From positions 1,488,001 through 1,552,000 of the forward strand of contig NZ_CP121663.1 in assembly GCF_029714285.1 (NCBI RefSeq): 64,000 nucleotides of DNA, read 5' to 3'. The translations under genes and the position numbers were made by a program. The notes beneath the pieces are model-generated. The model saw only the letters and a program-made list of their open reading frames with translations. It was not told the DNA's origin and did not search any database. This DNA comes from Rhizobium sp. CB3090. GTDB taxonomy: Bacteria > Pseudomonadota > Alphaproteobacteria > Rhizobiales > Rhizobiaceae. Within the stretch, counting starts at the first letter, position 1, and the number at the start of each line of letters is the position of its first letter. Below are positions 26,058 to 35,050 of this stretch, piece by piece.

Positions 26058-27305
26058 TCAGAACCGGTCGACGCGATAGGGGGTAAGATCGATTGGCGGG
26101 GTGACTCCGGAAATGAGATCGCCCATCAGCCGAGCATTGGTGGCGGCATAGGTAAGCCCCAGATGTCCATGACCTGTCGCGTAATAAAGGCCGCGATGTT
26201 TTGCCGATGCGCTCATCACCGGAACGGTATCCGGGAAGGCCGGGCGATGGCCCATCCATTCGCTCGTCTCCCGCACCTGCAGGTCAGGCAGCGCCTCTTG
26301 GGCGCGCTTCACCGTGATCTTGGCCCGGCGGTAATCGGGGGCGGCATCCATGCCAGCCATTTCCACCGTGCCGCCGATGCGGATGCCGCCGGCCGTCGGG
26401 GTAACCATGAAGGCTTTCGCCGGCCAGATGATCGAATGGCGCATGGAGATGCCTGGAGCCATGATCTGCGTGTGGTAGCCCCGCTCCGTCTCCAGTGGAA
26501 TTGGCTCGCCAAGCTCCTTCGCCATTTTGCTGGTGAACACGCCCGCCGCCAAGACGGTCTTTTCCGTCTTGATCGTGCGACCGTCTTTCAGCCGGATTGC
26601 GGAAATTCCGCCCTCTCGAGTCGTGAAGCCACCCACCTCACCATTCACGATCATACCGCCCAAGGCCCGGAAACGTTCCGCGATTGCCGTCACCAGCCTG
26701 TAAGGGTCGGACACTGAGCGGTTATCCGGGAAAAGAACCGCCTTGGTAATTTTCGTGGTCAGCGCCGGTTCGAGATCGCGGATCGCGTTGCCACCGAGGA
26801 TTTCGTGGCGGAAGCCGAAGCGCTCGAGGATTTCGATGTGGTCGCGATCGGCCTGAAACTCCCTTTCATCGGCGTATAGACAAAGGCAGCCTTCCGCACT
26901 CAGCATATGAGTAAGGTCGGTTTCTTTCAGGAGCGCATCGAGATCTTCATGCACGCGATGGCAAAGCACCGCACCTGCCGCTTCGAGTTTGCGAAGCTTT
27001 GACGGGCGGCTGGCATCAAGGAAGCGCAAGAACCACGGGACCAGGCGCGGCAGGTAGGAAGGCCGCACCCGCACAGGCCCTTCCGGGTCGAGAAGCCATT
27101 TCGGCATCTGTTTCCAGATCGCCGGCCGCGAGGCGGGCATGAACTCGGTGACGGCGATGCTCGCCATGTTGCCGAAGCTTGCCCCCTCGCCCGGGCCATC
27201 ACGGTCGATCAGTTGGACGGAATATCCTCTCCGTTGCAGCTCATAGGCAAGCACCGTGCCGATAACACCAGCGCCGACGATTGCTACGGCTCGTGAGTTG
27301 CTCAA
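26058..27305 (-). CDS. FAD-dependent D-amino-acid (cis-4-hydroxy-D-proline) dehydrogenase
   Basis: This 415-residue DAO-superfamily flavoprotein has GAGVIGTVLAYELQRRGY at residues 11-28 and a C-terminal GHGHLGLTYAATN. The reading frame begins at TTG 27305, which places the FAD loop near the N-terminus and follows AGGA by seven bases. No ATG lies between there and the fold. In hydroxyproline catabolism the D-epimer is oxidised to 1-pyrroline-4-hydroxy-2-carboxylate by such an enzyme. The gene lies between the epimerase and semialdehyde dehydrogenase genes with short gaps. It is similar to the DadA-like proteins at 2.6 and 32.9 kb. Confidence 0.87.
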   Translation of the reverse strand: MSNSRAVAIVGAGVIGTVLAYELQRRGYSVQLIDRDGPGEGASFGNMASIAVTEFMPASRPAIWKQMPKWLLDPEGPVRVRPSYLPRLVPWFLRFLDASRPSKLRKLEAAGAVLCHRVHEDLDALLKETDLTHMLSAEGCLCLYADEREFQADRDHIEILERFGFRHEILGGNAIRDLEPALTTKITKAVLFPDNRSVSDPYRLVTAIAERFRALGGMIVNGEVGGFTTREGGISAIRLKDGRTIKTEKTVLAAGVFTSKMAKELGEPIPLETERGYHTQIMAPGISMRHSIIWPAKAFMVTPTAGGIRIGGTVEMAGMDAAPDYRRAKITVKRAQEALPDLQVRETSEWMGHRPAFPDTVPVMSASAKHRGLYYATGHGHLGLTYAATNARLMGDLISGVTPPIDLTPYRVDRF

Positions 27306-27321
27306 GATGTGTTCCTCGATA

Positions 27322-28359
27322 TCAGACAGTGGTCATCCAGGTATCGGCGACGGTGAAGCCTTGCGGGTACGGATCGGTCGGATCCATGCCCATCTGGTGA
27401 AATCCGGTGATCCAAGCTTGGCCGGCAATGGCGGGAATGACGGCGTCACATGGGCCGACCTTCGCGATACCATCGATAGTACAGGCGAATTTGCTGCCGG
27501 TGATGGATTCATGAATGAGGGTTTCTCCCTCATTCATAAGACCCTTGGCGTGTAGAAGGGCGAGCCGTGCCGAGGAGCCGGTGCCGCAGGGTGAACGGTC
27601 GCAGCGACCGGGCGAGACAACAACACAGTTCTTGGCCATTAGCTGGCCGTTTTCGCGCCGCAACGGCCCCATGAACTCGGTGTTGGTGATGCCGGGGATA
27701 GCCGGGTTCTCCGGATGCTCGACCGCAAGCTGCTCGACGGCTGCGAATTTCAGCTTCTGTCCGATCTCACAAAGTTCACGCGCTTCGGATGGATCGATAG
27801 AGAAGCCGAGATCGGCCGCATTCACCATCGTATAGGTCATGCCGCCGTAGACGATGTCCACTCGGACCGTGCCCATCCCGGCGACCTCGATATTCGCATC
27901 CAGATGATAGCAAAAGGCAGGTTGGTTCACGAGGCGGACGCTCGTAACCTTGCCGTCCGAACATTTGCATTGGACGCGGATCAGGCCGGCGGGCGATTCC
28001 AACGTGAGATTGGTGACCGGCTCCTGCATGGGAAGGACGCCGGTCTCCAGAAGTACGGTCGCAACGCAGATTGTGTTCGATCCCGACATAGCGGGATATT
28101 CCGTGGTCTCCAAAATCACATAGCCCATGTCCGCTTCCGGATGATTGGAAGGGAGCACGATATTGGCATTGTGCCAGACCGCGCCACGTGGTTCGAAGAG
28201 GACCATCTTGCGGATGTCGTCCATATGCGCTTCGAGGTGAAGCTTCTTGTCGAACATGGTCTTGCCGGGCACCTGTTCGACACCGCCGACGATGACCTTG
28301 CCGCTCTCGCCTTCGGCATGGCACTCGACGACGGACAAAACCTTCTTGAAACGCATCAT
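27322..28359 (-). CDS. 4-hydroxyproline epimerase / trans-3-hydroxyproline dehydratase family
   Basis: This is a 345-residue proline-racemase-superfamily enzyme. Cys258 (RSPCGTGSS) is the second catalytic residue. The first is Ser92 (MSGSNTIC) rather than the usual Cys. The same substitution is found in the enzyme at 9.6-10.7 kb. As an epimerase it would turn trans-4-hydroxy-L-proline into cis-4-hydroxy-D-proline for the next-door dehydrogenase. As a dehydratase it would turn trans-3-hydroxy-L-proline into 1-pyrroline-2-carboxylate. Superfamily members with Ser at this place include dehydratases and enzymes with both activities. The rest of the operon supports the 4-hydroxyproline route. GGAG precedes the ATG. 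Confidence 0.87.
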   Translation of the reverse strand: MMRFKKVLSVVECHAEGESGKVIVGGVEQVPGKTMFDKKLHLEAHMDDIRKMVLFEPRGAVWHNANIVLPSNHPEADMGYVILETTEYPAMSGSNTICVATVLLETGVLPMQEPVTNLTLESPAGLIRVQCKCSDGKVTSVRLVNQPAFCYHLDANIEVAGMGTVRVDIVYGGMTYTMVNAADLGFSIDPSEARELCEIGQKLKFAAVEQLAVEHPENPAIPGITNTEFMGPLRRENGQLMAKNCVVVSPGRCDRSPCGTGSSARLALLHAKGLMNEGETLIHESITGSKFACTIDGIAKVGPCDAVIPAIAGQAWITGFHQMGMDPTDPYPQGFTVADTWMTTV

Positions 28360-28400
28360 TCGCTCCGTGATCGCAGGGAATTGTCAGCGGCGACGAGCAA

Positions 28401-29282
28401 TTATTGCCAGTTGAGAATCGGCTGCATGGCCGCGCGGAACTCGGCCTTCTCATCGTCCGTCAGAGGACCGAGCGGTGCGCGGCACTCGCCGACCGACAGG
28501 CCCTGAAGTTCACAGCCGTACTTGATCTTCTGGACGAACTTGCCAGACTCGAGGATGTTCATCGCACGGTAGATTGTTTTCATCATCTCGCGGGCCTTGG
28601 CGATGTCCCCGGATTTGTAGGTACGGTCGAGATCGCAGCACGCCTTGGCCATGCAGTTCGACGGGCCACAAATCCAGCTTTCGGCGCCCCAAAACATGAA
28701 ATCGAGCGCGATATCGTCCGAACCGCTGACGAGCTGAATTTTGCCCTCATAGCGGCTGGCGATGTCGATAGCGCGCTGCAGAACGCCGGAGCTTTCCTTG
28801 ATGCCGATGACGCGTGGATTGTCCGCGAAATGATCCATCAGCTCGAAGCTGATATCGGACCCGTCCTTGGCCGGATAGCTGTAAAGCACCAAATTGACGT
28901 CGACGGCGGCAAGGACGGTTTCATAGTGTTTGATGAGTTCCGCCTGGGTTGGCCGCGTATAGAAGGGCGGCGCGAGCAGGACTGTGTCATAGCCGATATC
29001 CTTGGCCATGGCGGTCTGGTCGATCACTTCCCGGGTAGCAGGAGCGTTGGTGCCGGCAATCAGAATTTCACCTGGCTTGGCAAAACTCTTCACGAACTGC
29101 AGCACGTCGCGACGTTCCTCCGTCGACTGGCTGAAGTATTCGCCGGTCGAACCGTTCGGAACCCAGCCGGTCACGCCGGCGTCGCGCAGGTGGCCCAAGA
29201 GCTTTTCGAAGGATTTGAAATCGATCTTGTTGTTGGCATCGAACGGAGTGATGAGCGCGGGCATGACGCCGGAAAGTTTCAT
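28401..29282 (-). CDS. DapA-family lyase, probable 1-pyrroline-4-hydroxy-2-carboxylate deaminase
   Basis: This 293-residue class I aldolase-type protein belongs to the DHDPS/N-acetylneuraminate lyase family. The Schiff-base lysine is Lys162 in GIKESSG and the catalytic tyrosine is Tyr134 in VLYSYP; GSTGEYFSQS is the family's substrate loop. In this operon the fitting reaction is deamination of 1-pyrroline-4-hydroxy-2-carboxylate to 2-oxoglutarate semialdehyde, the job of HypD in Sinorhizobium. I chose ATG 29282, with AAGGAG upstream; the longer reading frame includes promoter sequence. It is the first gene of the hydroxyproline operon and is divergent from GntR-3. Confidence 0.85.
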   Translation of the reverse strand: MKLSGVMPALITPFDANNKIDFKSFEKLLGHLRDAGVTGWVPNGSTGEYFSQSTEERRDVLQFVKSFAKPGEILIAGTNAPATREVIDQTAMAKDIGYDTVLLAPPFYTRPTQAELIKHYETVLAAVDVNLVLYSYPAKDGSDISFELMDHFADNPRVIGIKESSGVLQRAIDIASRYEGKIQLVSGSDDIALDFMFWGAESWICGPSNCMAKACCDLDRTYKSGDIAKAREMMKTIYRAMNILESGKFVQKIKYGCELQGLSVGECRAPLGPLTDDEKAEFRAAMQPILNWQ

Positions 29283-29410
29283 ATTGGTCTCCTTGGAGCG
29301 GGAATTGCGACGAGTTATTTGGCGCCAGCCGCGCGGAAAGCATCCGCACAGTTGACTTATATCCGAGCGCTTAAAGCTGGGGTTCCGACTATAAATTCGT
29401 CGATATTTAT

Positions 29411-29456
29411 GTCGTCTTATTGTCGACAGTGTCAAGCGCAAAAATCGATGTCGACA
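29411..29456 (-). promoter_or_regulatory. Promoter and two TGTCGACA operators of the hydroxyproline operon
   Basis: On the minus strand TTGACA (29435-29430) is followed by CTGTCGACA and, after an 18-base spacer, CATAAA. The first box is thus inside the promoter. A second TGTCGACA lies at 29449-29456, close upstream of the -35. The region also serves GntR-3, transcribed to the right. Binding at both sites would block the operon promoter and probably GntR-3 itself. Confidence 0.65.
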
Positions 29457-29505
29457 CAATGTTTCCTAAACAGTATGCTGCCATGCACTACAAAGAGGGT
29501 GTGAA

Positions 29506-30222
29506 ATGGACGCGATAGAAAACAAACGAGTTAGAGGTACCGGGTGGAAAAGCGTCTATGACACACTCAGAAGTGAAATCCTGGCGCTGACGCTTCAGCC
29601 GGGGCAGCTACTGGATGAAACGACGCTTGCCGAGCGTTTCGACATGTCGCGCTCGCCGGTTCGGGAGGCGCTAATTCGCCTCGCCGGCGAGGAACTGGTG
29701 GTGACGCTTGCCAACCGCAGCACCATCGTCGCGCCGATCGAAGTCGCGACTTTTCCAAAATATGTCGAAGCTCTCGATATTGCCCAACGCATGAACACGC
29801 GACTTGCCGCCGCGTTGCGTACAGAGGCCGATCTGAGGATCATTGCAAAGCGCCAGAAGGAATTCGAGGCGGCGGTGAAGACCGGCAACCACCTTGCCAT
29901 GTCGGAAGCCAATAAGCGCTTCCACATGGCAATCGCCCATGCGGGCAAAAATCCCTTCCTCGCCAATTTTTATGAGCGCTTGCTTGGCCAAGGCCAGCGC
30001 ATGCTCCACCTCCATTTCGAATATCTCGAACGGACTCATGAGGGTTATCTGCTAACGGACGAGCATGACCTGATGCTGGAAGCAATCCGCGCGAAGGATA
30101 TCGAGCGGGCGGACGAACTCGCCCATGCCCATACGCGTCAGTTCCAAAGCAATTTTGTCAACTTCATGCGCGAGAACTACACGACCGACGTGACGCTGAC
30201 GCCGCTGAATGCGGCCGAATGA
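29506..30222 (+). CDS. GntR-family regulator (FCD subfamily), probable hydroxyproline regulator, GntR-3
   Basis: This 238-residue protein has a winged helix-turn-helix (about 15-80, with SRSPVREALIRLAGEELV) and an FCD ligand domain (about 95-220, with RFHMAIAHAGKNPF). It is a close paralogue of GntR-1 at the left end of the window. It is divergent from the hydroxyproline operon, the same arrangement as HypR in Sinorhizobium, which is also a GntR protein. GAGGGTG precedes the ATG. Its stop overlaps the start of the ProC-like gene as ATGA, so the two are translated together. Confidence 0.9.
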   Translation: MDAIENKRVRGTGWKSVYDTLRSEILALTLQPGQLLDETTLAERFDMSRSPVREALIRLAGEELVVTLANRSTIVAPIEVATFPKYVEALDIAQRMNTRLAAALRTEADLRIIAKRQKEFEAAVKTGNHLAMSEANKRFHMAIAHAGKNPFLANFYERLLGQGQRMLHLHFEYLERTHEGYLLTDEHDLMLEAIRAKDIERADELAHAHTRQFQSNFVNFMRENYTTDVTLTPLNAAE

Positions 30223-31001
30223 CAGAAATTGCGGAACGGATCGGCTTCGTCGGGACGGGAACGATCACCAAGGCCATCGTCAAAGGCTTGCTTTCGGACC
30301 ATGTCGGCGCCTCAGAGATCATCGTCTCTCCACGCAACGCGGACATAGCGGCAGATCTTGCCGCTGCTCATCCGCAGGTCACGATAGCTGACGATAATCA
30401 GACGGTCGTGGATCGGGCAGATATCGTTTTCCTGGCAGTTCGGCCCCAGATCGCCGCAGAGGTAATTCCGCTGCTGAAATTCCGCAGTGGTCAGCTTGTC
30501 ATCAGCCTGATTGCCGCTACCGAACGAGCCAGGTTATTGGATTGGATCGGAGCTGATGTGGAACTCGCGCAAGCCATTCCGCTACCCTTCGTCGAAAATC
30601 GCGAGGGCGTAACGGCGATTTTCCCGCGCAACGCCCGGGTGGCTGATCTCTTCAATAGGCTGGGCGTTGCTGTCGAATGCGAAACGCGAAAAGAGTATGA
30701 TCTTTTAGCGGCTGCAAGTTCCACAATGGCACTTTATTTCGGCCTTATGGGACGCACTGTCGATTGGCTCGAATCCCAAGGGCTTCCCCAGGCAAGTGGT
30801 CGTGCTTACCTCTCCGCTCATTTTCAGAGCCTCGCCAAAGTTGCGGCAACACGACAGGATGAGCCTCTTCATGCCCTTGCACGGGAATATGCCACGAAGG
30901 GCGGTCTTAACGAACAGGTCTGGATGGATTTCGATGAGCACGGCGGAACGGGAGCGCTCATCGAAGCCTTCGAACGTGTCCTGCTCCGCATCACGAAATA
31001 G
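30219..31001 (+). CDS. Pyrroline-5-carboxylate reductase-like protein (ProC family)
   Basis: This 260-residue protein has the ProC architecture: an N-terminal Rossmann domain with IGFVGTGTITKAIV (residues 8-21), the central IPLPFVENREG where ProC has a conserved Met-Pro-Asn region, and a helical C-terminal domain with ATKGGLNEQV. It is diverged from housekeeping ProC, so the substrate may be a related imine such as 1-pyrroline-2-carboxylate, the product of trans-3-hydroxyproline dehydration. It overlaps GntR-3 by four bases. That tie to the hydroxyproline regulator supports a role in the same pathway. Confidence 0.75.
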   Translation: MTEIAERIGFVGTGTITKAIVKGLLSDHVGASEIIVSPRNADIAADLAAAHPQVTIADDNQTVVDRADIVFLAVRPQIAAEVIPLLKFRSGQLVISLIAATERARLLDWIGADVELAQAIPLPFVENREGVTAIFPRNARVADLFNRLGVAVECETRKEYDLLAAASSTMALYFGLMGRTVDWLESQGLPQASGRAYLSAHFQSLAKVAATRQDEPLHALAREYATKGGLNEQVWMDFDEHGGTGALIEAFERVLLRITK

Positions 31002-31133
31002 CGAAGTCGACGATCAACCCGTTAGGGCCCTCGGGCCTTGCCTGGCGAAGAATGGAATGACGACATCAAAGTCGACGCAATGCAGCCGGAAGCCATAGGC
31101 GCCGCTGGGGAGTTCCTTGGGAACTGACCCGCG

Positions 31134-31595
31134 CTACCGACGCTTTGGCTTCGTGGCAAGGACGTTGCGGATTGAAAAGCTGGAATGAATCCGTAGAACC
31201 CCGGGCAAGGTCGACAATATTTCCTTGTGAATACGCTCGAATTCACCGGCATTGGCCACTTCCACACGAAGCAGGTAATCCGACCCGCCGGTCATCAGGA
31301 AGCATTCCCGGATCTCCGGATAGCGTCTGACCGCGGCTTCGAACCGGTCGAGATGCTCCTCCGTCTGTCGCTCCAGCGTAATATTGATGATCACGGCAAT
31401 CGTTGCTTCGACGTTCGAGGTGTCGACCAGGGCCGTATAACTGCGGATCACACCCGCTTCTTCCATGATCTTGATGCGCCGCATGCATGCCGAGGGCGAT
31501 AGCCCGACCTCCGCTGCCAGCTTGGCATTGCTCATGCGCGCATCGACCCGAAGAAGACGCAAAATATTGCGGTCGATCGTGTCAACTGAGGCCAC
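31134..31595 (-). CDS. Lrp/AsnC-family transcriptional regulator
   Basis: This is a regulator of about 153 residues. The N-terminal helix-turn-helix has IDRNILRLLRVDARMSN and VGLSPSACMRRIKIMEEAG. The C-terminal ligand/oligomerisation (RAM) domain has ECFLMTGGSDYLLRVEV. I chose GTG 31595, preceded by AAGGA at seven bases, over TTG 31610. It is divergent from the alanine racemase-DadA pair. Such Lrp proteins commonly activate alanine or branched-chain amino-acid catabolism in response to the amino acid, so it probably controls that pair. Confidence 0.9.
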   Translation of the reverse strand: MASVDTIDRNILRLLRVDARMSNAKLAAEVGLSPSACMRRIKIMEEAGVIRSYTALVDTSNVEATIAVIINITLERQTEEHLDRFEAAVRRYPEIRECFLMTGGSDYLLRVEVANAGEFERIHKEILSTLPGVLRIHSSFSIRNVLATKPKRR

Positions 31596-31728
31596 GGTGG
31601 AATCCTTCAAAAATTCGTTGTTTCTTTCAAATATTATTTCCGTTTGATCGAATCAATTACAAAATCGGGGGAAATTCGACGATGATTTCAATAAATTGCC
31701 GTTACCTGAAATCCATTGGGACCGGACC

Positions 31729-32862
31729 ATGCGAGCAGTTAGATTGGAAGAAGCATATGCATATCAGGCCGGGACGGACGGGGCTTCCGGTTACCTGACG
31801 ATCGACCTCGCAGCACTCGCTCGCAACTATGAAAAGCTGTCGTCAAAGGTCTCGCCTGCACGTGCGGCGGCGGTCGTAAAGGCCGATGCTTACGGGCTTG
31901 GCGCCGAGCGCGTGGCATCAAGACTTTACGCACACGGCTGCCGCCACTTTTTCGTGGCACAATTCGTCGAAGCGCTTCGACTCCGTCCAACGCTTGCCGT
32001 CGATGCGCAGATATTTGTGCTGAACGGTCTTCAGCCTGGAAATGAAACCCGATGCGTGCGCGAGGGTTTTGTTCCCGTCATCAACTCGTTGGAGCAATGG
32101 CACCAATGGGCGGCTGCAGCAAAGGGCGCGGGGCGTCGTTTGCCGGCTGTGCTGCAATTCGATAGCGGCATGTCCCGGCTTGGCCTCCCCCCGGAAGAAC
32201 GGACAGAGCTCGCAAGGCTTGTTAGGGACGAAAACGGAGTCGAGGTCCTCTTCGTCATGAGCCACCTGGCCTCTGCCGACGATGCCAAGAGCAGCCAGAA
32301 CGACAATCAGCTCGCGGAGATGCTTCGAATAACGACGGAATTCCCGCAATTGCCGGCTTGCTTTGCCAATTCAGGCGGAATTTTCCTCGGCAAGGCCTAT
32401 CATGGCGTGCTCGCCCGTCCTGGAATCGCGCTCTATGGCGGCGCACCGACTGCCGGCCGCAAGAACCCGATGGAACCCGTCGTTCACCTCGATGTGTCCG
32501 TCGTGCAGACGCGCACCGTGCCGGCCGGCACGCGAGTCGGCTATGGCGCCGCCCATGTCACGACAGAAGAAACCCGTTTAGCCACCATCGCCGCCGGCTA
32601 TGCAGACGGCCTGCCGCGCAGCCTCAGCGACCGCGGCGCTGTCTATTGCGACGGCATTCGCCTGCCGATCGTCGGACGTGTGTCCATGGATAGCATCACC
32701 ATCGATATTTCTGCATTGCCGCAGGGCCGACTGAAGCTTGGAAGCCTGGTTGAAGTTCTTGGCCCGCACCAGACGCTGGAAGATGTCGCACGCGACGCCG
32801 GCACAATTTCCTACGAGATCCTGACCGGTCTCGGTCATCGCTACGAGCGGCAGTACCGCTAG
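31729..32862 (+). CDS. dadX: Alanine racemase, catabolic type
   Basis: This 377-residue PLP enzyme has an N-terminal barrel with the cofactor lysine Lys51 in VVKADAYGLG. The C-terminal domain has the second catalytic tyrosine in RVGYGAAH and VGRVSMDS. It converts L-alanine to D-alanine. ATG 31729 is the first ATG of the frame; a TTG at 31696 is possible, and neither has a strong ribosome-binding site. The next gene encodes D-amino-acid dehydrogenase, so the pair forms the L-Ala to D-Ala to pyruvate route and is probably not the cell-wall racemase. Confidence 0.88.
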   Translation: MRAVRLEEAYAYQAGTDGASGYLTIDLAALARNYEKLSSKVSPARAAAVVKADAYGLGAERVASRLYAHGCRHFFVAQFVEALRLRPTLAVDAQIFVLNGLQPGNETRCVREGFVPVINSLEQWHQWAAAAKGAGRRLPAVLQFDSGMSRLGLPPEERTELARLVRDENGVEVLFVMSHLASADDAKSSQNDNQLAEMLRITTEFPQLPACFANSGGIFLGKAYHGVLARPGIALYGGAPTAGRKNPMEPVVHLDVSVVQTRTVPAGTRVGYGAAHVTTEETRLATIAAGYADGLPRSLSDRGAVYCDGIRLPIVGRVSMDSITIDISALPQGRLKLGSLVEVLGPHQTLEDVARDAGTISYEILTGLGHRYERQYR

Positions 32863-32885
32863 TCTAATCGCCCTGTGAGGATACA

Positions 32886-34139
32886 ATGAAAGTCATCGTC
32901 CTTGGCGCCGGAATTCTCGGCGTCACGTCGGCCTACCAGCTTGCCAAAGCCGGTCACGAAGTCAGGGTCATAGACCGTCAGCCCGGCCCGGCCCTCGAAA
33001 CAAGCTTCGCCAATGCGGGAGAGGTTTCCTTCGGCTACTGCTCGCCATGGGCCGCTCCCGGCATTCCGGTGAAAGCAATGAAGTGGCTGTTCATGCAGCA
33101 CGCGCCGTTGATCCTGCGGCCCAAGCTCGACACCGCCATGCTCTCGTGGATGGCGAAAATGCTCTCCAACTGCACGTCGACGCGCTATGCCGTCAATAAA
33201 AGCCGGATGCTGCGCCTTGCCGATTACAGTCGGATTTCGCTTGCTGCACTGCGCGAGGAAACCGCCATCGCCTACGACGAACGCATGCAGGGAACGCTGC
33301 AGCTCTTCCGCACCCAGGCACAGCTCGACGCTTCGGCAAAGGACGTCAAGGCGCTTGCTGCCGACGGCATCCCCTTCGAGGTCCTGGACCGCGACGGTTG
33401 CATTCGCGTCGAGCCTGCCCTCAAGCATGTCCGCGAAAAGATCGTTGGTGGCCTGCTGACCCCGAAGGACGAAACCGGTGACTGCTTCAAGTTTACCAAC
33501 GCGCTGGCCAAGAGGGCGGAAGAACTTGGCGTAAACTTTTCCTGGGGCACCGAAATCCGGCGTCTCGATGTCGACGGCGGCCGTATCCGCGGTGTCGTCA
33601 CGAATACCGGCAAGCTCGCCGCAGATGCGGTCGTCGTTGCTCTTGGAAGTTACTCGCCGCTGCTGGTCAGGCCATTCGGCATCCGCCTGCCGGTCTATCC
33701 CGTGAAAGGCTATTCCCTCACCATCGACATCACCGACCCGCTTCGCGCACCGGAGTCGACCGTGATGGACGAAACCTACAAGATTGCGATCACCCGCCTC
33801 GGCGATCGCATCCGCGTCGGCGGAATGGCGGAAATCTCCGGCTATACCAACGACCTTGGCCACGCCCGCAGACGCACACTCGAACATTCCGTCATGGACC
33901 TGTTTCCGGGTGGGGACGCGAGCAAGGGATCCTTCTGGTCCGGGCTACGGCCAATGACGCCGGACGGTACACCGGTGATCGGTCCGACGAAGATTGCCGG
34001 CCTTTACCTCAATACCGGTCACGGCACGCTCGGCTGGACGATGAGCTCGGGATCGGCGCGCGTCATCGCCGATCTTGTATCGGGCCGCAAGCCGGACATC
34101 GATGCCACTGATCTCGCCATCACCCGTTACGCGGCGTGA
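32886..34139 (+). CDS. dadA: D-amino-acid dehydrogenase
   Basis: This is a 417-residue flavoprotein and the closest to classical DadA in the window. It starts [19 protein letters not shown], has [10 protein letters not shown] and ends with [20 protein letters not shown], the standard DadA signature. It oxidises D-alanine and other D-amino acids to keto acids and ammonia, feeding electrons to quinone at the inner membrane. It lies 23 bases after dadX with GAGGAT upstream. A hairpin terminator follows. Confidence 0.93.
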   Translation: MKVIVLGAGILGVTSAYQLAKAGHEVRVIDRQPGPALETSFANAGEVSFGYCSPWAAPGIPVKAMKWLFMQHAPLILRPKLDTAMLSWMAKMLSNCTSTRYAVNKSRMLRLADYSRISLAALREETAIAYDERMQGTLQLFRTQAQLDASAKDVKALAADGIPFEVLDRDGCIRVEPALKHVREKIVGGLLTPKDETGDCFKFTNALAKRAEELGVNFSWGTEIRRLDVDGGRIRGVVTNTGKLAADAVVVALGSYSPLLVRPFGIRLPVYPVKGYSLTIDITDPLRAPESTVMDETYKIAITRLGDRIRVGGMAEISGYTNDLGHARRRTLEHSVMDLFPGGDASKGSFWSGLRPMTPDGTPVIGPTKIAGLYLNTGHGTLGWTMSSGSARVIADLVSGRKPDIDATDLAITRYAA

Positions 34140-34173
34140 ACGGCATTTCTCGAAACGGAGCGAAATCATGATC

Positions 34174-34199
34174 CGGGCAGCCCCATAGGATGCTGCCCG
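34174..34199 (+). terminator. Rho-independent terminator after dadA
   Basis: CGGGCAGC pairs with GCTGCCCG across a 10-base loop and is followed by TTTTAATT. It ends the dadX-dadA operon. Confidence 0.85.
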
Positions 34200-34276
34200 T
34201 TTTAATTGTCGTAATCGCCGTTCAGAAAAATCAGCGCAAAATGCCGATCCGATTACGAAGGTTTCGGCCCGAGTCG

Positions 34277-35032
34277 CTAGGCCACAGCTTGGGCGCCGGT
34301 GATCTCGACCAGTGATCCGCACATGAATGCGGCTTCGTCCGACGCAAGGAATGCCACAAGTGCTGCCACTTCTTCGGGCCGGCCGATACGGCCGAAGGGC
34401 ACAAGCTTGTCGAGATCTGCGATCGTTCTACCCGACTGCTTCACGCCTGCCTCGAGCATTGGAGTGTGTATTTCGCCAGGGCAAACAGCATTCACCCGAA
34501 CTTTATCGGGCGCATAGTCGCGCGCAAGGTTTTGCGTGAACGCGGCAACAGCAGCCTTTGTCGTGTTGTAGGCGATATGGTTGGGCGCCGGATAAAGGCC
34601 CCACTGCGACGCCGTATTGACGATCGCACCGCCGCCAGCGGCAATCATATGCGGAAGTGCCGCGCGACACAGATGGAACATCGCGTCCAGATTGACCGTG
34701 AAACTGATATCCCAATCCTCGTCGGAGAGAGACAGAAGATTGCCGCGCCGATTGATGCCGGCATTATTTACCAGAACGTCGAGGCGACCACGAAGCCCGA
34801 AGGCCCTGCCAACGAGATCAAAACATTCTTCCTTCTTCGAAATGTCCGCTGCAATGGCCTGCGCGGCGCCACCTTCCGCTTCAATGCCCTTTGCGACCTG
34901 CGCCGCTGCCTCGGCGTTCACATCGGTTACGATGACCAAGGCGCCCTCCGACGCCAACCGGCGAGAGATCGCCGAACCGATACCGCCTCCCGCTCCAGTG
35001 ACGACGGCAACCTTTCCTGTAAAGCGCTTCAT
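34277..35032 (-). CDS. Short-chain dehydrogenase/reductase (FabG-like), SDR-1
   Basis: This is a 251-residue classical SDR. The cofactor loop is TGAGGGIG (residues 12-19), NNAG is present, and the catalytic Ser-Tyr-Lys is in TASQWGLYPAPNHIAYNTTK. The C-terminus is typical of 3-oxoacyl-ACP-reductase-like enzymes. I chose ATG 35032 with AAGGAAG before it. The gene follows SDR-2 by 18 bases. The pair is probably a catabolic set oxidising or reducing hydroxy/keto intermediates; specific substrates cannot be told from the sequence. Confidence 0.87.
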   Translation of the reverse strand: MKRFTGKVAVVTGAGGGIGSAISRRLASEGALVIVTDVNAEAAAQVAKGIEAEGGAAQAIAADISKKEECFDLVGRAFGLRGRLDVLVNNAGINRRGNLLSLSDEDWDISFTVNLDAMFHLCRAALPHMIAAGGGAIVNTASQWGLYPAPNHIAYNTTKAAVAAFTQNLARDYAPDKVRVNAVCPGEIHTPMLEAGVKQSGRTIADLDKLVPFGRIGRPEEVAALVAFLASDEAAFMCGSLVEITGAQAVA

Positions 35033-35050
35033 GACCAATCTTCCTTGAGG

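Noticed and set aside
31022..31267. Small minus-strand frame between the ProC-like and Lrp genes
   Set aside because: It overlaps the Lrp gene in another register and has no start signal; short inverted repeats nearby lack a T-run and were not called terminators.
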